From Cephalopachus bancanus (taxonomy: Eukaryota > Chordata > Mammalia > Primates > Tarsiidae), in assembly GCA_027257055.1 (NCBI GenBank), contig JAPVLO010000039.1, positions 3,378,501 to 3,442,500 of the forward strand: 64,000 nucleotides of DNA, written 5' to 3'. The translations under genes and the position numbers were made by a program. Of the stretch, positions 45,290-57,554 are shown in pieces. Under the pieces are notes generated by a model. It ran no database searches, was not told where the DNA came from, and saw nothing but the letters and a program-made list of their open reading frames with translations. Within the stretch, counting starts at the first letter, position 1, and each line of letters begins with the position of its first letter.

Positions 45290-45585
45290 GGTTTTTTGGA
45301 TGGTGTCTCACTCTGTCACCAAGCTGGAGTTTATGCCCTGGTGCAATCATAACTCACTACAGCCTCAACCCCCTGGGCTCAAGAGTTCCTTCTGCCTCAG
45401 CTTCCTGAGTAGCTGGGACTACAGGCATGCACCACCAGGTCCAGTTATTTTTTTTTTTAATTTTGTGGAGATGAGGTCTTGCTATGTTGTCCAGGCTTGT
45501 CTCATACTCTTGGCCTCAAGGAATTCTCTCACCTTATCCTCCCAAAGCACTGGGAATACAGGCATGAGTCACTGCACCCGACCCA
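45290..45585 (-). mobile_element. Old AluJ-type element, antisense
   Basis: A dimeric old Alu: tctcactctgtcaccaagct, gcctcaaccccctgggctca, ggtcttgctatgttgtccag, ggaatacaggcatgagtcac. It lacks a clear A-tail complement and target-site duplication. The 130-codon plus-strand frame (45279-45671) is mainly Alu-derived and not a gene. Confidence 0.9.
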
Positions 45586-46485
45586 TCTTCCTAATATTCA
45601 CAGATATGCATTCTAACAGGAGGGCAAATAATTTATCCTACAGGACTTTACTTTTAAAAGTCATTAATTAATTTAAAATGAGTATGTTTTGGCAGTAAGT
45701 TTTTCACAAGGCCTCCATCATATGGAAGCTGATAAAACAAACAGTAGATGTTGACAGACAAAACCAACCAGTATGTTTGTATTGCCCTATGTGTCTGGAG
45801 AAATGGCATAGCTGTCTCCATTCACACTGAGGAGAAACAACATACATAGGAAGTTCTAGTCTGCAACCTATTTCAAAATTTATTTTCCTGTGCCTTGTAA
45901 ATGATAGCATCCAGGCTGCCCATCTTCCCCAAACATAAAAGAAAAAAAGCCTTACTAATTTTGGTCTGAGGACCAGCTATAACATCACTTATAATCCTTT
46001 TCTCCTAAACTTAACAAGCAGAAATTTTAGGATATTCATGGAGAGATAAAAGATATTCTATAATATTTAATGAAGATTAAAATATTGGATGTTATTTGGC
46101 TAAAACCTAATCCCATTAAAAGAAGGGATCTCATCCAATATCATTTTTAATCTTGTCTAATATCACTAGGATCAATTCTTTTATTATGTAGTTAAGTATT
46201 AATTCTCCTCTTCTTTTGTTCCCTTTTACTCAATTTAGTGGCATCTTAGTTTTTCCCTGCCCTAAATCAATTCCTGCAAAGGCAGGTCTCTTTAATTCTT
46301 TTCCAAACTCTAGTATCACTTACTTCTTTCCTCCAAATTGGGAGGCTTTAGAAGTTACTCAATAAAATTTTATTTTCAGTAAAGGTGTCTCTGCTATGGC
46401 ATTTCAGACAGAAGTACTCATATGCTTGTTGCATTATTTTACCATTTCACTTCTTCTGTGTGTGTTCTGTGAATGTTTCCAGAAG
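45586..46485. other. Unique DNA, no feature seen
   Basis: No gene or named repeat was recognised. Confidence 0.4.
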
Positions 46486-46489
46486 TTGT

Positions 46490-46870
46490 TTAAATCCATT
46501 TTGGAATAGGATTTAGTAAATTATCTGGTAATTCTATGGCTGCAAGTAATAGAACCTGTAACTGGCTAACTTAAGGAAAAAAAAAGAAGGATTTACAGGT
46601 GCATATGTGGACATTGACAGAATCAAGATGCATAAAAAGTTGCCATGAATGCAAAAATAAACACCATGGCTTCTTCATCTTTTCATCATTCTTCTAAATA
46701 GTCAAAGTTCCAGGAAAAACAGTAAAACTGGCCAAGCTTAAGTTACGTGCCTCCTTCTTCACAACCGGGACAAAGAGAGGAAAGAACTCACAGAAGCTGT
46801 GTGGCCCTCAGGGAGATTGTTCACCTTTTTCAGGATCTTCACTGGTAGAAGCATTTGTGTCACAAAGTTT
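46490..46870 (-). repeat. Ancient interspersed repeat, family not named
   Basis: Text such as attctatggctgcaagtaat, agaacctgtaactggctaac, ttaaggaaaaaaaaagaagg, then ttcttcatcttttcatcatt, resembles the repeat type at 37690-37972. It is heavily decayed. Confidence 0.4.
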
Positions 46871-47635
46871 AGTTTCTCCAAAAATAAAAATAAAGAGGGA
46901 TGGCTACTTTCTGGGTAGCTAGCAAACAAAACAATTCACTCCAAGTTGCACATATAAGCTAATAAGAGTGATCAATAACTCCTACTTAGGCATATAAAAG
47001 GCACATTTGATGTTAATTACCATTATTGGTAATGAATTCTTGTTGAGGAATAGCGATAGATACCTATTCCCTTCCCAAGGCCCCCTCAGAGACAACCTTA
47101 TTCTATTATCAAAAGAAAAAAGAAAAGGAGACAGAAAGAAAAAAAGAGAGTTTTCTGCGAGAGACAACCAGAACAAGCTCTAGATGTCTGATCATATCAG
47201 GCTCAACTCAGGACAAGCTGGTAAGCTCATCTCGGTGGTGTTTATTCATTTGTACAAAAGCAACTCTCTCCAATTTCACAACTTCCAGAAAGGCACTGGG
47301 CTGGTGAATTACACTTGGTACGACAGCACTCTTCCAGAGAATTGGAATGAGATTTTTGGCAGCTAAAGTGTTTTTTAAAAGCCACTGCTTTCTATGATTG
47401 CCCCCATCTCGTAAATGACTCTGTTGCTGAGAATGACCAATTCAGAGACAATGCAAAACTCCTTCTCTACAGCTCTACAGATCTCATCTAAACTTCTCAG
47501 ATTTCAGTTCATTCTGTGCTGTGTTTCTAAGGACTTCTGATGGGCTAGCAATTATGTACCAATGGTATAGACAATAGAATACAGACTCAGGTGCATAGCA
47601 ACTTACTAAACTCTGCCTCCTGGAATGAATGACAG
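46871..47635. other. Unique DNA, no feature seen
   Basis: No gene or named repeat. Short frames at 46982-47366 have no family. Confidence 0.4.
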
Positions 47636-47639
47636 CTCT

Positions 47640-47830
47640 TCAATGAAGATGAAGAGAATGGGTTTTGGAGTGAGATATACCTGCGTTCAACTGTTACTTT
47701 CTCTATTTCTTTGCTGTGTCCTCAACCTCTGAGCCTCGGTTTCTCCTTTTAGAAAATATCTATATGACCAAACAAACAAGCACATAGAAAATAGTATCTG
47801 GAAGTTTTTGGTGCTTAGAGGTAATATACA
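47640..47830 (+). repeat. MIR SINE, sense
   Basis: gggttttggagtgagatata, cctgcgttcaactgttactt, cctcaacctctgagcctcgg, tttctccttttagaaaat follow MIR order from head to core. Confidence 0.7.
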
Positions 47831-48640
47831 TTAGTTTATTTTGCCTTTTGCTTTGGGATTATCTGATAGTGTTCCCTATTAAAGGCGTTGTAAGTATTCC
47901 CTTACTAGGAGATGGTGATTTTCTATAACTTAGAAATTCTATATCTTATATCTGGGAAAAGATATAGACAGAGTTAAGACACAGAGACACAGGTATTTGG
48001 TTCTGGAGAAAGAATCAGAGTTTCTTGGGGGCAAAGGTTGGAGGAATAATTGATGCTAATTGTGTGCCATTTTATACCTTGTGAAGTTAGATCCATATCA
48101 TATATTATCTGTTTACAATTTAAATTAAATTAAAATAATAACCACCACCAAAACCCTAAGTGAAATGATTAATTTGTCAGTCATTTTCCTTCAAGCCATA
48201 TTTGTTGAGTATTCAAAGCAGTCCCTCTTTAAACTCTCAGAGAAAAAAATGATTCTGTTGTCTTTTTCATCTGCGGGCTATTCACTGGGGAAGCAGGGGG
48301 TAAGTTCCTTGGGAAACAATTTAGTCACCTGAAAAAAAGAAATTCTACTTCCAGTGTTCTTTAAAAAGTAACCCTTTAGGCAACGAGGGAAGTTAAAAGA
48401 CTGCTTCACCAAAGGGGGCATAATAAGATGGGAATTAGGGTATGGGTGATAGCGGCAAGGAGGGAGAGAAAAAGATAAGAGGTAATTCCAAAGTGATAAG
48501 ACATCAGTATAGATAGAGACTGGTTGCTGGAAGCTGCTGAATACTTAAATCATACTAGATATAGATAGGGTGTAACATTCATCTTAATATCATATGACAA
48601 GCAAACTCACCATTAGTGCATGTATGAGAACTTGTAGAAT
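47831..48640. other. Unique DNA, no feature seen
   Basis: No gene or named repeat was recognised. Confidence 0.4.
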
Positions 48641-48644
48641 TTAT

Positions 48645-48945
48645 GATCCCAGCCCTTTATACAACCCCAACATTCTTCCAATATTTCCCATCTCAGTGAA
48701 TGGCATCACCATCCAGTCAAACCAACCAGAAAGGCAGAAATCATCTTGGACTCAAATTCCACATCCCTTTTATAAGTCTACTGCCAAGTTCTCTTGATTT
48801 TATGCCCTCAATCTCTTGATTCATCCATTAACTTATCATCTCTCTGAAAACCTGACTCTAAGATGTCATCATCTGTTATTTGAGCTACTGCAACAGACTC
48901 CCAACTGTATTCCTACTCTTCTCCAATCTAATTCTCGGTGGTTTA
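48645..48945 (+). repeat. L2 LINE reverse-transcriptase region fragment, sense
   Basis: The translation of the plus-strand frame ending at 48797 contains FPISVNGITI, which resembles the L2 ORF2 'ISVNG' region. It continues with tcatcttggactcaaattcc, then gagctactgcaacagactcc, caactgtattcctactcttc. It is a dead copy broken by stops. Confidence 0.65.
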
Positions 48946-48952
48946 TTTAAAA

Positions 48953-49143
48953 AAATGAAAGAGAGAGAGAGAGAAAGAAGGAGGAGGAGGAGGAGAAGAA
49001 GAGAAGAGGAGGAAGAAGACAGAAAAGGAGTAGGGAGGAAGGAAGGAAGGAAGGAAGGGAGGGAGAGAGGGAGGGAGGCAGGGAGGGAGGGAGGGAGGGA
49101 GGGAAAGGAAGGAAGGGAGGAAATGAAAGAAAAGAGGAGAAAA
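48953..49143. repeat. 190-bp polypurine tract with a G-quadruplex-prone core
   Basis: An almost pure A/G tract: GA units, then GGA and GAA units, then GGAA units (49033-49057), then a GGGA core (about 49057-49104) with many GGG runs separated by single A residues, then GGAA/GAAA. The core fits the canonical quadruplex pattern, and the whole tract suits intramolecular triplex formation. Overlapping frames on both strands (98 and 68 codons) are low-complexity artefacts. Confidence 0.95.
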
Positions 49144-50914
49144 CATCATAAAGTGAGACAGATGCTTCTCTGGTAATACAAAAAAGACAATATCGTCTTA
49201 TTAGTATGTGCCACCATTTTAGTGCAATACAAATTTGGTACTATGTAAAGGTAAAGAGCATGGTAAAAAAAATGTGGTCAAATTTTCAGGGAACTAGCCC
49301 AGGATCTTTAAAAAGTAAGTTTTTAAAAGACTATCTGTGTAAGATAGTGAATATATACAAATGATTTTATTTAGTCCTCAGAATAGACCTACAAATACTC
49401 TTTCTGAAATTATTTAACATTTATTAGCTCAAGCTAGTATATGAATTTGAAAAGAATGCAAATGTATTATAATCTTTCCAGCTTTTCCTTATCATACACC
49501 AGTTTCTCATTCTAACTTTCAAAACAGAATGGTTTTCTGGGTGATATTAAAGTGAGTATTCAACATCACCAGGCTAATACAACACTCTATAATAATGACT
49601 TTCAGGAAGGAAAAGCACTCTATGAAATTCTCTAAAACAAATACTAGCTATAGAACAACGTTTAATTAATTAATTCACCTATAATTCTCTTATATTGTGA
49701 CCTGTAGCAATTCTATTGTAATTTCTATTCTAATTAATTCTATTCAAAATCATCTGAATATTCTAACTGGCTCTTGGATGAGTCATCTTTGTGAACCATA
49801 TACTTCTCTAAGCTGCTGGATGATATCTTTTATGATTGTAGCAAGGAAATATTATGAGTATGTTAATATTCACAGCCTTCCCTCTCCCCAACCTACCAAA
49901 CATATCTTCTTCTTTTCCAGCTTTGTCTTTGAATATTATGGCTCAGAAACTGGAGCAATCAGTAAAAAAATAGAACTGGTGAAAACCAGGGATTTGTGTT
50001 GCAAAGAGTCAAGTTTTAATATCAGGAGAAAGGGTAGGCTAGAAGCTGAGGACAATGAGGTAGAAAAGAATGGGAAGAGCTTCATATGGATTGGGTGTTG
50101 GAGACTTGGGAAATACGGATTTTTTTTTTTGGAGAAGCATAATACATTGTGTGGAGGATGCAAAGAGTAGATAAGATAGTAAAGAGAATTTTAAAGGTTT
50201 TTTTGTTTTTTTGGTTTTTTTTTTAGCATTCATTAATCATTAACTTCCTTCTCTATACACATCCTTGAAGAGATACCAGGAATCATTTGCTGTTGATTGT
50301 TTGATGACCTGTATTTTTTAAAATGTGAGCGTAACTGAAGCAAGACGTTATTAAGTCTGGGTTTTTAATTTTCTGGTTATATTAAGACCTCACTGTTTAG
50401 GGCATATGGTCTTTTTAGGGATGAAATAGGCTATGAAGGGCATCATTGCAGTTCCCATACTTTAACCATGAGAAGTCACGGTGGCAAATGCACATGCTTG
50501 GCAATAAAGGAGGAAATGGCCTTCACACCCCTGCCTCCCATTCCACATTCTTCCTTGAGGAAAGCCACTGTATTCTGCCCCCAGCCATCTGCATAGTCAG
50601 TGCTCTTAACTCTTTAAGAACTTAGCTCTCCTAATAAATAGTTCATTCACATTATATTGACACCCTAATGAAGGAACACATTGTGAAACCAGGTATTATT
50701 CATCCAATCAATCTTCCCAGCTTCCAAAGCAGAAACTCAAAATATTTAGAATCTTGTTTAGAATTCTTTGTTTATAGCAGGAAGATAATTGATGCATCTA
50801 GAGTTTTTGGCCTTGTTAGTTCCACTGGAGGACATGCACCATCCAGTAGATCTTCAATCAACAAAAAGTTATTGTTGACCTGCAGTGTTGCAGGGATAGA
50901 TGACGTATTAGGAA
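49144..50914. other. Unique DNA with the longest open frame (157 codons)
   Basis: No named repeat. The plus-strand frame at 49697-50170 is the longest in the window. Its product has no recognisable domain or signal peptide, and it overlaps minus-strand frames. An A/T run (50118-50130) and a T-rich run (50195-50225) lie near its end. I treat it as chance. A 133-codon frame at 50668-51069 runs into an L2 tail. Confidence 0.4.
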
Positions 50915-51010
50915 TCCCATTAGAATTTAACCTCCATGAAGGAAAAGTCTTGAATTTTTGCTTTACTGCTGTATGCCTAGTACCTGAACCAGTAGGAATA
51001 TTGAATAAGA
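50915..51010 (+). repeat. L2 3' tail, sense
   Basis: tagaatttaacctccatgaa, ggaaaagtcttgaatttttg, ctttactgctgtatgcctag, tacctgaaccagtaggaata match the usual sense L2 3' terminal region. Confidence 0.65.
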
Positions 51011-52030
51011 CAGGCTTTTTTAAACTTGACTTTATGAAGTTTAAAGCATCAAAGCATATGCCAAGATAAAGTTTATTAATCTAGGAATTAAAATTTGTAT
51101 ATACTATTCAGCTTAGCTTTATATATTGTAAAATGTAGATGTTAGAAAATTCTGGGTTCTGACAAATAATCTAAGTCTACAATAATGCCAACAACTTACA
51201 TTTTAGCAATTCTTTGCAGCTTACAGTATGGTTTTATATTTTAATGGGGGTTCTTTAGGAAAAATTCCAAATGTTGCCGGTGAACCTCCTGGTACAACTA
51301 TGCAATGAATTTCCTTCTTATGAGTCTTCTTAATATCAGAAATAATAGATTCTGAGAATTACCCCTAAGCAAGATTAAGCCCAAGTTCTCTATTCCCTAT
51401 CTGGCAAAATATCTGCATATTTGTACTGGGGGAAATTAGTAATGGTAGATGCTTCTTTAGCTAAAATTCCATTGGTTTAGGAATCCTGTTTCCTTGCCCT
51501 TTAGAAAATTTTACCCCCATAAATAAAGAAAACAATTTTTTCCTTTATCTGTTTTCCAAAGAGGGCTAACAGATATTATACATAGATTGAACTGGGGATC
51601 TAAATTTTCAAAAAAGCAATAACAAAATTTTATTTGTTTGTTTTTGTTTTAAAGACTAGAATACCACTCTATTTTCTCACTTCACAGGGAAGGAAGGGTT
51701 TCCTATCACCTCTGCAGACTGTTCTCTCTATGGCTGGAGGCAACACTTCTGATGTAGCTTGTTGCTTCCAATGACTAAGGAATCATGCCAGTTCTGGGAC
51801 CTAGACCCTCCTGAAAATTGAAGTCTGCATCATCAGGCAGAAGGCTAACAGCAATTTAATAAGCAATGAGAGTCAAGTGAACAGTTTTGATTAATTCTTG
51901 GTGTCCTAGAGTCCAGCTCATGGCAATTTAAAATATCAAGGCGTGGTCTAGCTCAGAGTGTGTCCATGCGTGCATACGCATGTGGGCACACATGTGTTTG
52001 GATATGTGCAGGGTAGGTAGATGGGGAAAC
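51011..52030. other. Unique DNA, no feature seen
   Basis: No gene or named repeat was recognised; the right end has alternating purine/pyrimidine stretches (gtgcatacgcatgtgggcac). Confidence 0.4.
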
Positions 52031-52031
52031 T

Positions 52032-52032
<1 letters not shown>

Positions 52033-52071
<39 letters not shown>
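52033..52071. repeat. (CA)n dinucleotide repeat
   Basis: About 19 uninterrupted CA units. A 97-codon minus-strand frame translates it as C-V repeats and is an artefact. Confidence 0.97.
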
Positions 52072-52073
<2 letters not shown>

Positions 52074-52955
52074 TTATTTTTTAATACAATGGGAGTGAAT
52101 AAGTCCCTTTTCCTAATAGCAAAATCACCTAAAGCACTTTTAGAACAGATTAGTAAAGGAGGAATTAAAAGGTTCCGTGGAAAAACCGAACTTCTTTCAA
52201 TATTTAGTCCTAAGGGAACCTCAAGTACCTTTTGCATAATCCCCAAATTTTAGTTCCCAAAAGAAAGTCAATTTAGGTTGGTTGATAAAATTCTTCATAG
52301 TCAAGTCTCTGAAAATCTCTCCAGTCAACATTCTTCGATGGTTTATCATTTAATAATCATATCCTTGCAACAATAGGAAGGAAATGCTTTCACCTAAACT
52401 AGAAAGCAAAATAAAAGCTATAAAAAACATAGATTTTCTGAAATTAACTGTTAAAAAATAAATGTCAAATAGCATTCAAGCAATTAAATCCCCAGAGGAG
52501 CACGAAAGAACCTTTTCCAGCTCAATTAGCTGGTTCGTGGTGGACTCATAAGTCTATTAGCCTACTTCTCAACCTCCACCCCAATTATGGGTTTACTTCT
52601 GTTGAACCCTAAACTTCAAGGGCACTGACTTTCACTTATAGATGACAAACAATTTCAATGAGTCACTGTGGACTGGCTCAATAATCTCTGTATTTCCTAG
52701 TAAGCTACGCATGTGTGCCTGTCTTACACAGTTAACTTGAATTGGGTTGTTCCCAAAGGACAGGAGTTAATATAAAGGTAGATGCAATTATATCTTAAAT
52801 ATACAAACTGGACCATGACCAAGAGACCTGAATGGTTTTCTTTCAACTTTAGGCAGTATTTATATGTCAAAATTACCACAGTTTCTACTAGTTGAATAGT
52901 ATTGTGAAAAACGTGTGAATATATAGCTTGACTTATTTTTACATGTTTAATCTAG
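52072..52955. other. Unique DNA, no feature seen
   Basis: No gene or named repeat was recognised. Confidence 0.4.
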
Positions 52956-52957
52956 AC

Positions 52958-53115
52958 TGTTGCCACTCAAAGTGTATTCCATGATATGAGCACCACCTAG
53001 GTGTATATTAGAAATGCTTAGTATTAGGTCAGTCTCAGATCTACTGTATCAGAATCTGCACTTTTAATAAGTTCTCCATGTGATTCCTGAGCATGTTAAA
53101 ATTTAAGAAGCCTTG
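52958..53115 (+). repeat. MER20-type hAT MITE, sense
   Basis: tgccactcaaagtgtattcc, agcaccacctaggtgtatat, tagaaatgcttagtattagg, actgtatcagaatctgcact, tttaataagttctccatgtg, aaaatttaagaagccttgtg follow MER20 order. Confidence 0.75.
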
Positions 53116-53134
53116 TGCTAAACGACTCTCTCAC

Positions 53135-53230
53135 GTTTTCATTTATTCAACAAATATTTATTGATTTCCCACAGTGTTGTCAGATACCCTGGAGAGATAC
53201 TCAAACAGGAGCAAGACTGATAGCAAACTA
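53135..53230 (-). repeat. L2 3' tail, antisense
   Basis: catttattcaacaaatattt, attgatttcccacagtgttg, gatactcaaacaggagcaag resemble the antisense L2 3' end. It is short and decayed. Confidence 0.5.
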
Positions 53231-53634
53231 TTTTCAAGATTTCCACTTGAAGAAGTGAAATAACTTCCAACTTCATGGCAAAATAACCAGAAGAAAATGA
53301 AAAATCTTTCCATTTGGTATTTTGTTTATACAGAATCACTCACATGAGAGTTTAGTTCAAAAAGCTACTTTGTCATCTACTAGTTTCTGGAGATCCTTAC
53401 TTAGTATTTTATCCAAAAGATAAAGAGAATCTTTTTAGTAAAAATGGAATGCCCTTAAGGTAACTCCAGTGCTTGTTTATAAGGCAAAATTTTAAGAAGA
53501 GAAAAAGAAATAATTGGAAAGAGTTAGAATGCGGGGGTATTCTGGATTTGTTCTTTAGCAATCCTGCCAGGTGATGACTGTGCCCTCTAGAAGTGCATTA
53601 TCTGAAGTTTCATATGGGTGGAGGGACCTTGTTT

Positions 53635-53735
53635 CACCTCAGATCCCACTCCAGATCTAATCAATTGGAATTTGCATTTAATTCCAGGTAATGCCAGTGC
53701 ACATTAAAATTGAGAAACACTGTTCTAGAGTATGT
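53635..53735 (+). repeat. MER20-like MITE 3' half, sense
   Basis: agatcccactccagatctaa, caattggaatttgcatttaa, ttccaggtaatgccagtgca, cattaaaattgagaaacact match the 3' half and terminal repeat of MER20. The 5' half is missing or unrecognisable. Confidence 0.6.
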
Positions 53736-54868
53736 CAACCACTTCCTTAAGTTATTGCCTAAATAACAAAAATATATTGCCCTGAACTTTGGGACTACCA
53801 ACCCTTCTGGTTTTCCCAGGACTGAGTTGTTTTCAGGATGCTGGATCCTAATACTGGGACAATCCCAGGCAAACAGGGGTGATCAGTCACCTACCACAGC
53901 TTCATGCTCATATCCCAGATTATGAACTCCCAAACATCACTGGCCTTACTCCCTGCCCCCCCCCACAGCCTGGGATGGCATAAAAATAAACTGCTTCTTT
54001 TTCTTAAGGAAAAGACCCCCCCACCCATCCCAACAAATGGCCAATTAAAGAGAAACTTGAGATATTAAGAACAAGACTTCTTTTTTTTCCCCCGCTCTTA
54101 ACCTCCATAGAAGAGTCATCAGTTCAAACTGCAGATTGAATTACAGTCCCCAAAGCATACGAGCAAACACGATCTAATCACAGATGCTCAATAAACTATG
54201 GTACCACTAAATCTACTTTACTTTTACTCTATCTGTTTCGTTTATCAGGAGTTATTTTCCTTATCTTGGGTATATAAATATTTTAGCTCGCATATACAAT
54301 TTGATTAGTTAAAGCACAAAATTAAAGCCAAAATAGTGCATTTATTTTGGTCACAGAAATGAAAGGCACTAGTCAACAAAGAACAGATATGTGTGTCTCT
54401 GAATGGGGACAGCTGTTATCTTGGTTAGCAAGTCTGCAGTTAAAATTAGGGGTGTTCTCTGAACTACCTATTTAAACATCAGGGATCTGGAGTTGTTGCT
54501 GCTTCAGAATTAGGCAATGTTTCAGCTCCCTACCATTCTGAATTAAGCAGCATAGCAACTCTCTGTCTCTCTCTATCTATTAAGCAGGACAACCTGGTGA
54601 TAGTCTCCACTTCTCTTTGTCTCAAAATGGTTTTCACCTTTGTCCAAGTTCCTTGATTCTCTAAACTTCATAGAGTTTATAAAAAATGCATGTTCTTAGG
54701 AACAATCCACAGAGATTCAGGAAGTGTGTAGTAGCATTCAGGAGCTTTTCATTTGGAACAAGCACCATCATCAATTCATAGACACCTCCAGTTCCTCATA
54801 AGCACGTGACCAGAGAACTGACTCAGGAAGCCTTGCTTTGAATGATGCAACAGATCACAATGGATGTT
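53736..54868. other. Unique DNA with C runs
   Basis: No gene or named repeat. A run of nine C residues lies near 53957-53965 and a second C-rich spot near 54016-54023. Confidence 0.4.
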
Positions 54869-54869
54869 T

Positions 54870-55040
54870 TTAAAGCGCATACTATGTGCCAGGAACTGTT
54901 TAAGGATGTGACAGATATTCATAATCTATCATGTCTGTGAGTTTATCATCCTCATCAATTTCATCAAAATCATCATCATCATCACTATCATTGACATCAT
55001 TTTATAGATGAGGAAACAATGCCACAGGTTTGAGGACCTT
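54870..55040 (-). repeat. MIR SINE, antisense, with internal (ATC)n expansion
   Basis: The left part gcgcatactatgtgccagga and aactgtttaaggatgtgaca, and the right part cattttatagatgaggaaac and aatgccacaggtttgaggac, are antisense MIR. Between them lies an imperfect ATC repeat (54963-54990), which probably grew from the MIR 'attatcatc'-like region. Confidence 0.7.
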
Positions 55041-55483
55041 TCAGAAATGGGACAAAAACCAAAGTAGAGTAGTTCTAAAGCTCTTGAATACAGACACTAT
55101 GTTATGTTACTTCTCACCAAATGATTTTGAGTGTTTAAACTTTATGAAGACAGGCATAATGGATACAAGTGCCAACAAAGTTCAGAAACACCAGAGCTTA
55201 AGTGCATATACATGAACTGTCTAATTTGCTCATAAATCTCTAGGTCTCTTCCAGAGCCAAGGACAACGGTGACAGTGACCAGTTGATTGCTGTTAATGCT
55301 ATGGCTGTTTTATTCTTTCATGAAAATGTTCCTTTTATCCCACTGTAATTTAATGTGTGCAGTAACTGAATCACACCAGAAGAATCTGAAATCAGGAACA
55401 CATTACGCTTGTGTTGGAGAAAATGGCATACGTTATATGTATTTACCTGTTTTATCTCCCTGCTATTAAACAATAAAGCAGAT
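55041..55483. other. Unique DNA, no feature seen
   Basis: No gene or named repeat; short frames at 55030-55469 have no family. Confidence 0.4.
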
Positions 55484-55560
55484 CTCTCTCTTCCTCCCTC
55501 CCTGCCTCCCTCTCTCTCACTCTCTCTCTCTGTCTCTGTCTCTCTGCCTGTCTCTATCCC
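55484..55560. repeat. CT-rich pyrimidine tract
   Basis: CTCT, CCTCC and CTCTGT units make up about 75 bases with very few purines. The frames across it (74 and 97 codons) are low-complexity. Confidence 0.9.
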
Positions 55561-56600
55561 TTTCTCCCACCCGGTGATAATCCCCACTCCCTGTCTCAGA
55601 ACATTTTTCACTTTTGCTTGCTTTCAAATTTAACTTTCTACAGGGTTGTTTGTTTTAGATTTACCAGGATGTTAAGGATGACAGTATGGGCTGTTAACAA
55701 AAATCATCAAAAGCACTGCAAAGTTGGACATACTCCTGAGCAGATATAGGTGGCTCAGACTCATTCTTGCTAGCAAATGCTGCTGCCAGTCTGCAGTGGT
55801 AACACAATGAACAGCAGAGCCTACTGCCTTTGGAGGATCGATGTGTTGCTTTATTTGCATCACTAGAGCAACCCAGAGAATGGAAACCTTTTAGACCGGC
55901 AGTCTGAATATTGACATTTAGGTTGCACACAGCATCTCATGTTTGCCTGCTTTGCAATGCCCTGTTTCCTCCTCCTTCCAGGCAACAATTTCCGACTTGA
56001 GATGTGAAAGAAAGGCCAGGTGGATATATACGTCCATTTACCAAAGAACAACACAAGTGCCATTATACATTTTTTCTCTTCTCCTTACCATTCTCCAAAT
56101 CTATCAGTATAAGAGTGTTGAAATTTATGGCTAAGGGACATAAAAGAAGTTGGGAGGTAGATAGACACATCTTCATGGAGAGTTTATGATCATAAATACA
56201 CACTAAGTTGAGGGAGTTCATCAAAAAAGAATCTATCTGAAGCCCTTCAGTAACATCTGCATATATTTAAGAACTACACAAGATAATATTTAAGGACAGA
56301 GTTAATAAACCTCTTGTGAGGTGTCTAAAATAGATATGAATAAAGATAGAGGAAGTGGGTAAAAGACCATTTAAGCAGTGAATTCACGGACAACATCTAT
56401 TCTGTTACCTGCAGAAAAGAAAGAGTTATTTTTTGATCATGGAAAACAACCCAAAGGAAGAGTGAATGTTGATTTGGCAGTGGAGGCTAGGGTGCCTTAT
56501 TTTTTTTTTTAAGCAACTGAGCTCAAATTTGATATTTCTTGGTTTGTTTGAAACAATTGGACTTGAATATAATATTTATTTGGTAACCATGACAATTTAA
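55561..56600. other. Unique DNA, no gene seen
   Basis: No named repeat was recognised. Overlapping frames on both strands at 55672-56189 (60-78 codons) have no family. Confidence 0.4.
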
Positions 56601-56613
56601 AAGTATGGTGTCC

Positions 56614-56914
56614 AGGCTTGGTGGTTCAGCCTGTAATCCCAGCACTTTTGGAAGCCAGGCGAGTGGATTGCCTGAGCCTGTGGGCTCAAGACCAGCCCAG
56701 CAAGCTGGCGAGACCTCGTCTCTACAATAAATAAATAAATAATTGACCAGGTGTGGTAGCATGTGCCTGTAGTTCCAGCTACTTGGAAGGCTGAAGTGGA
56801 AGGATTGCCGGAGCCCAGCAGGTGGATGCTGTGGTGGCTGTGAGTGTGCCACTGCACTCCAGCCTAGGCAATGGAGTGAGACTCCAGCTCAAAAAAAACA
56901 AAACAAAACAAAAA
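56614..56914 (+). mobile_element. Dimeric Alu, early lineage-specific type, sense
   Basis: A full-length Alu with a 9-bp duplication ATGGTGTCC (56605-56613 and 56915-56923) and an A-rich tail with aaaac units. It has the one-base loss (ggttcagcctgtaatccc) and gtggattgcctgagcctg but keeps the CAGCAC core and lacks both the B-box stem and the right-arm hairpin. It represents an early step of the local Alu lineage. Minus-strand frames (86-109 codons) are Alu artefacts. Confidence 0.94.
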
Positions 56915-56923
56915 ATGGTGTCC

Positions 56924-57550
56924 TGGAAAATAATCTCTTATCACAGTGATTCTCAATGTTTGGATTTCACTGATAGGCAAACACAGTGAAAACATATGAG
57001 AACATAAAAAGGAAGAAGGGAAAGCTTGAGGTAATTGTGCAGAAAGCTGATATATAAGTGTCATCCCTTGATTTCCCAATGAGGATAAAATGAGGCAACA
57101 ATCACCATCCTTAATCATCATCATTTCAAAAAGATTAAAGGTAAAAAATGAATTAGTATAACTGGAGATGAAACTCCCCACAGTTGTGTTTTTGTTTTTG
57201 TTGTTTTTCTTATTTTGCTGTGGGCTTGTGTGAAGTGGAAGAAAGCATCACCAGCCCTCAAATCATTGCTGGAAAAAATAAAAAAATCACTGAATCAGAT
57301 GAGTGCTCAAGTCCCCTTCTATCAAGGTGATTGTGTACGTTCAACATATTTGGGTGGTTTGTGGACACAAGTGGGTAACATAGAAGTCACAAATTATACC
57401 CATGTTTGAAATTAGCACCATGAAATATTTGGCTTTTACTATGAATCAACGGAACATGGATTTCAGAAAAGAAAAATAGATAAAATATAACTAAAAATGG
57501 AATCCCATTTTTTAAAAAAGTGACATATATCACATCAACTATCAAGAGAA
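56924..57550. other. Unique DNA, no feature seen
   Basis: No gene or named repeat. The 105-codon minus-strand frame (56864-57181) begins in unique DNA and ends in the Alu. Confidence 0.4.
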
Positions 57551-57554
57551 AATG

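Noticed and set aside
45279..45671. 130-codon plus-strand frame as a gene
   Set aside because: Most of it is the antisense translation of an old Alu.
48880..49176. Arg/Glu-rich protein
   Set aside because: It is the translation of a polypurine tract, and the opposite strand is equally open.
49697..50170. 157-codon plus-strand frame as a gene
   Set aside because: No recognisable domain, overlapping minus-strand frames, low-complexity ends and no promoter or splice evidence. A few frames of this length are expected by chance.
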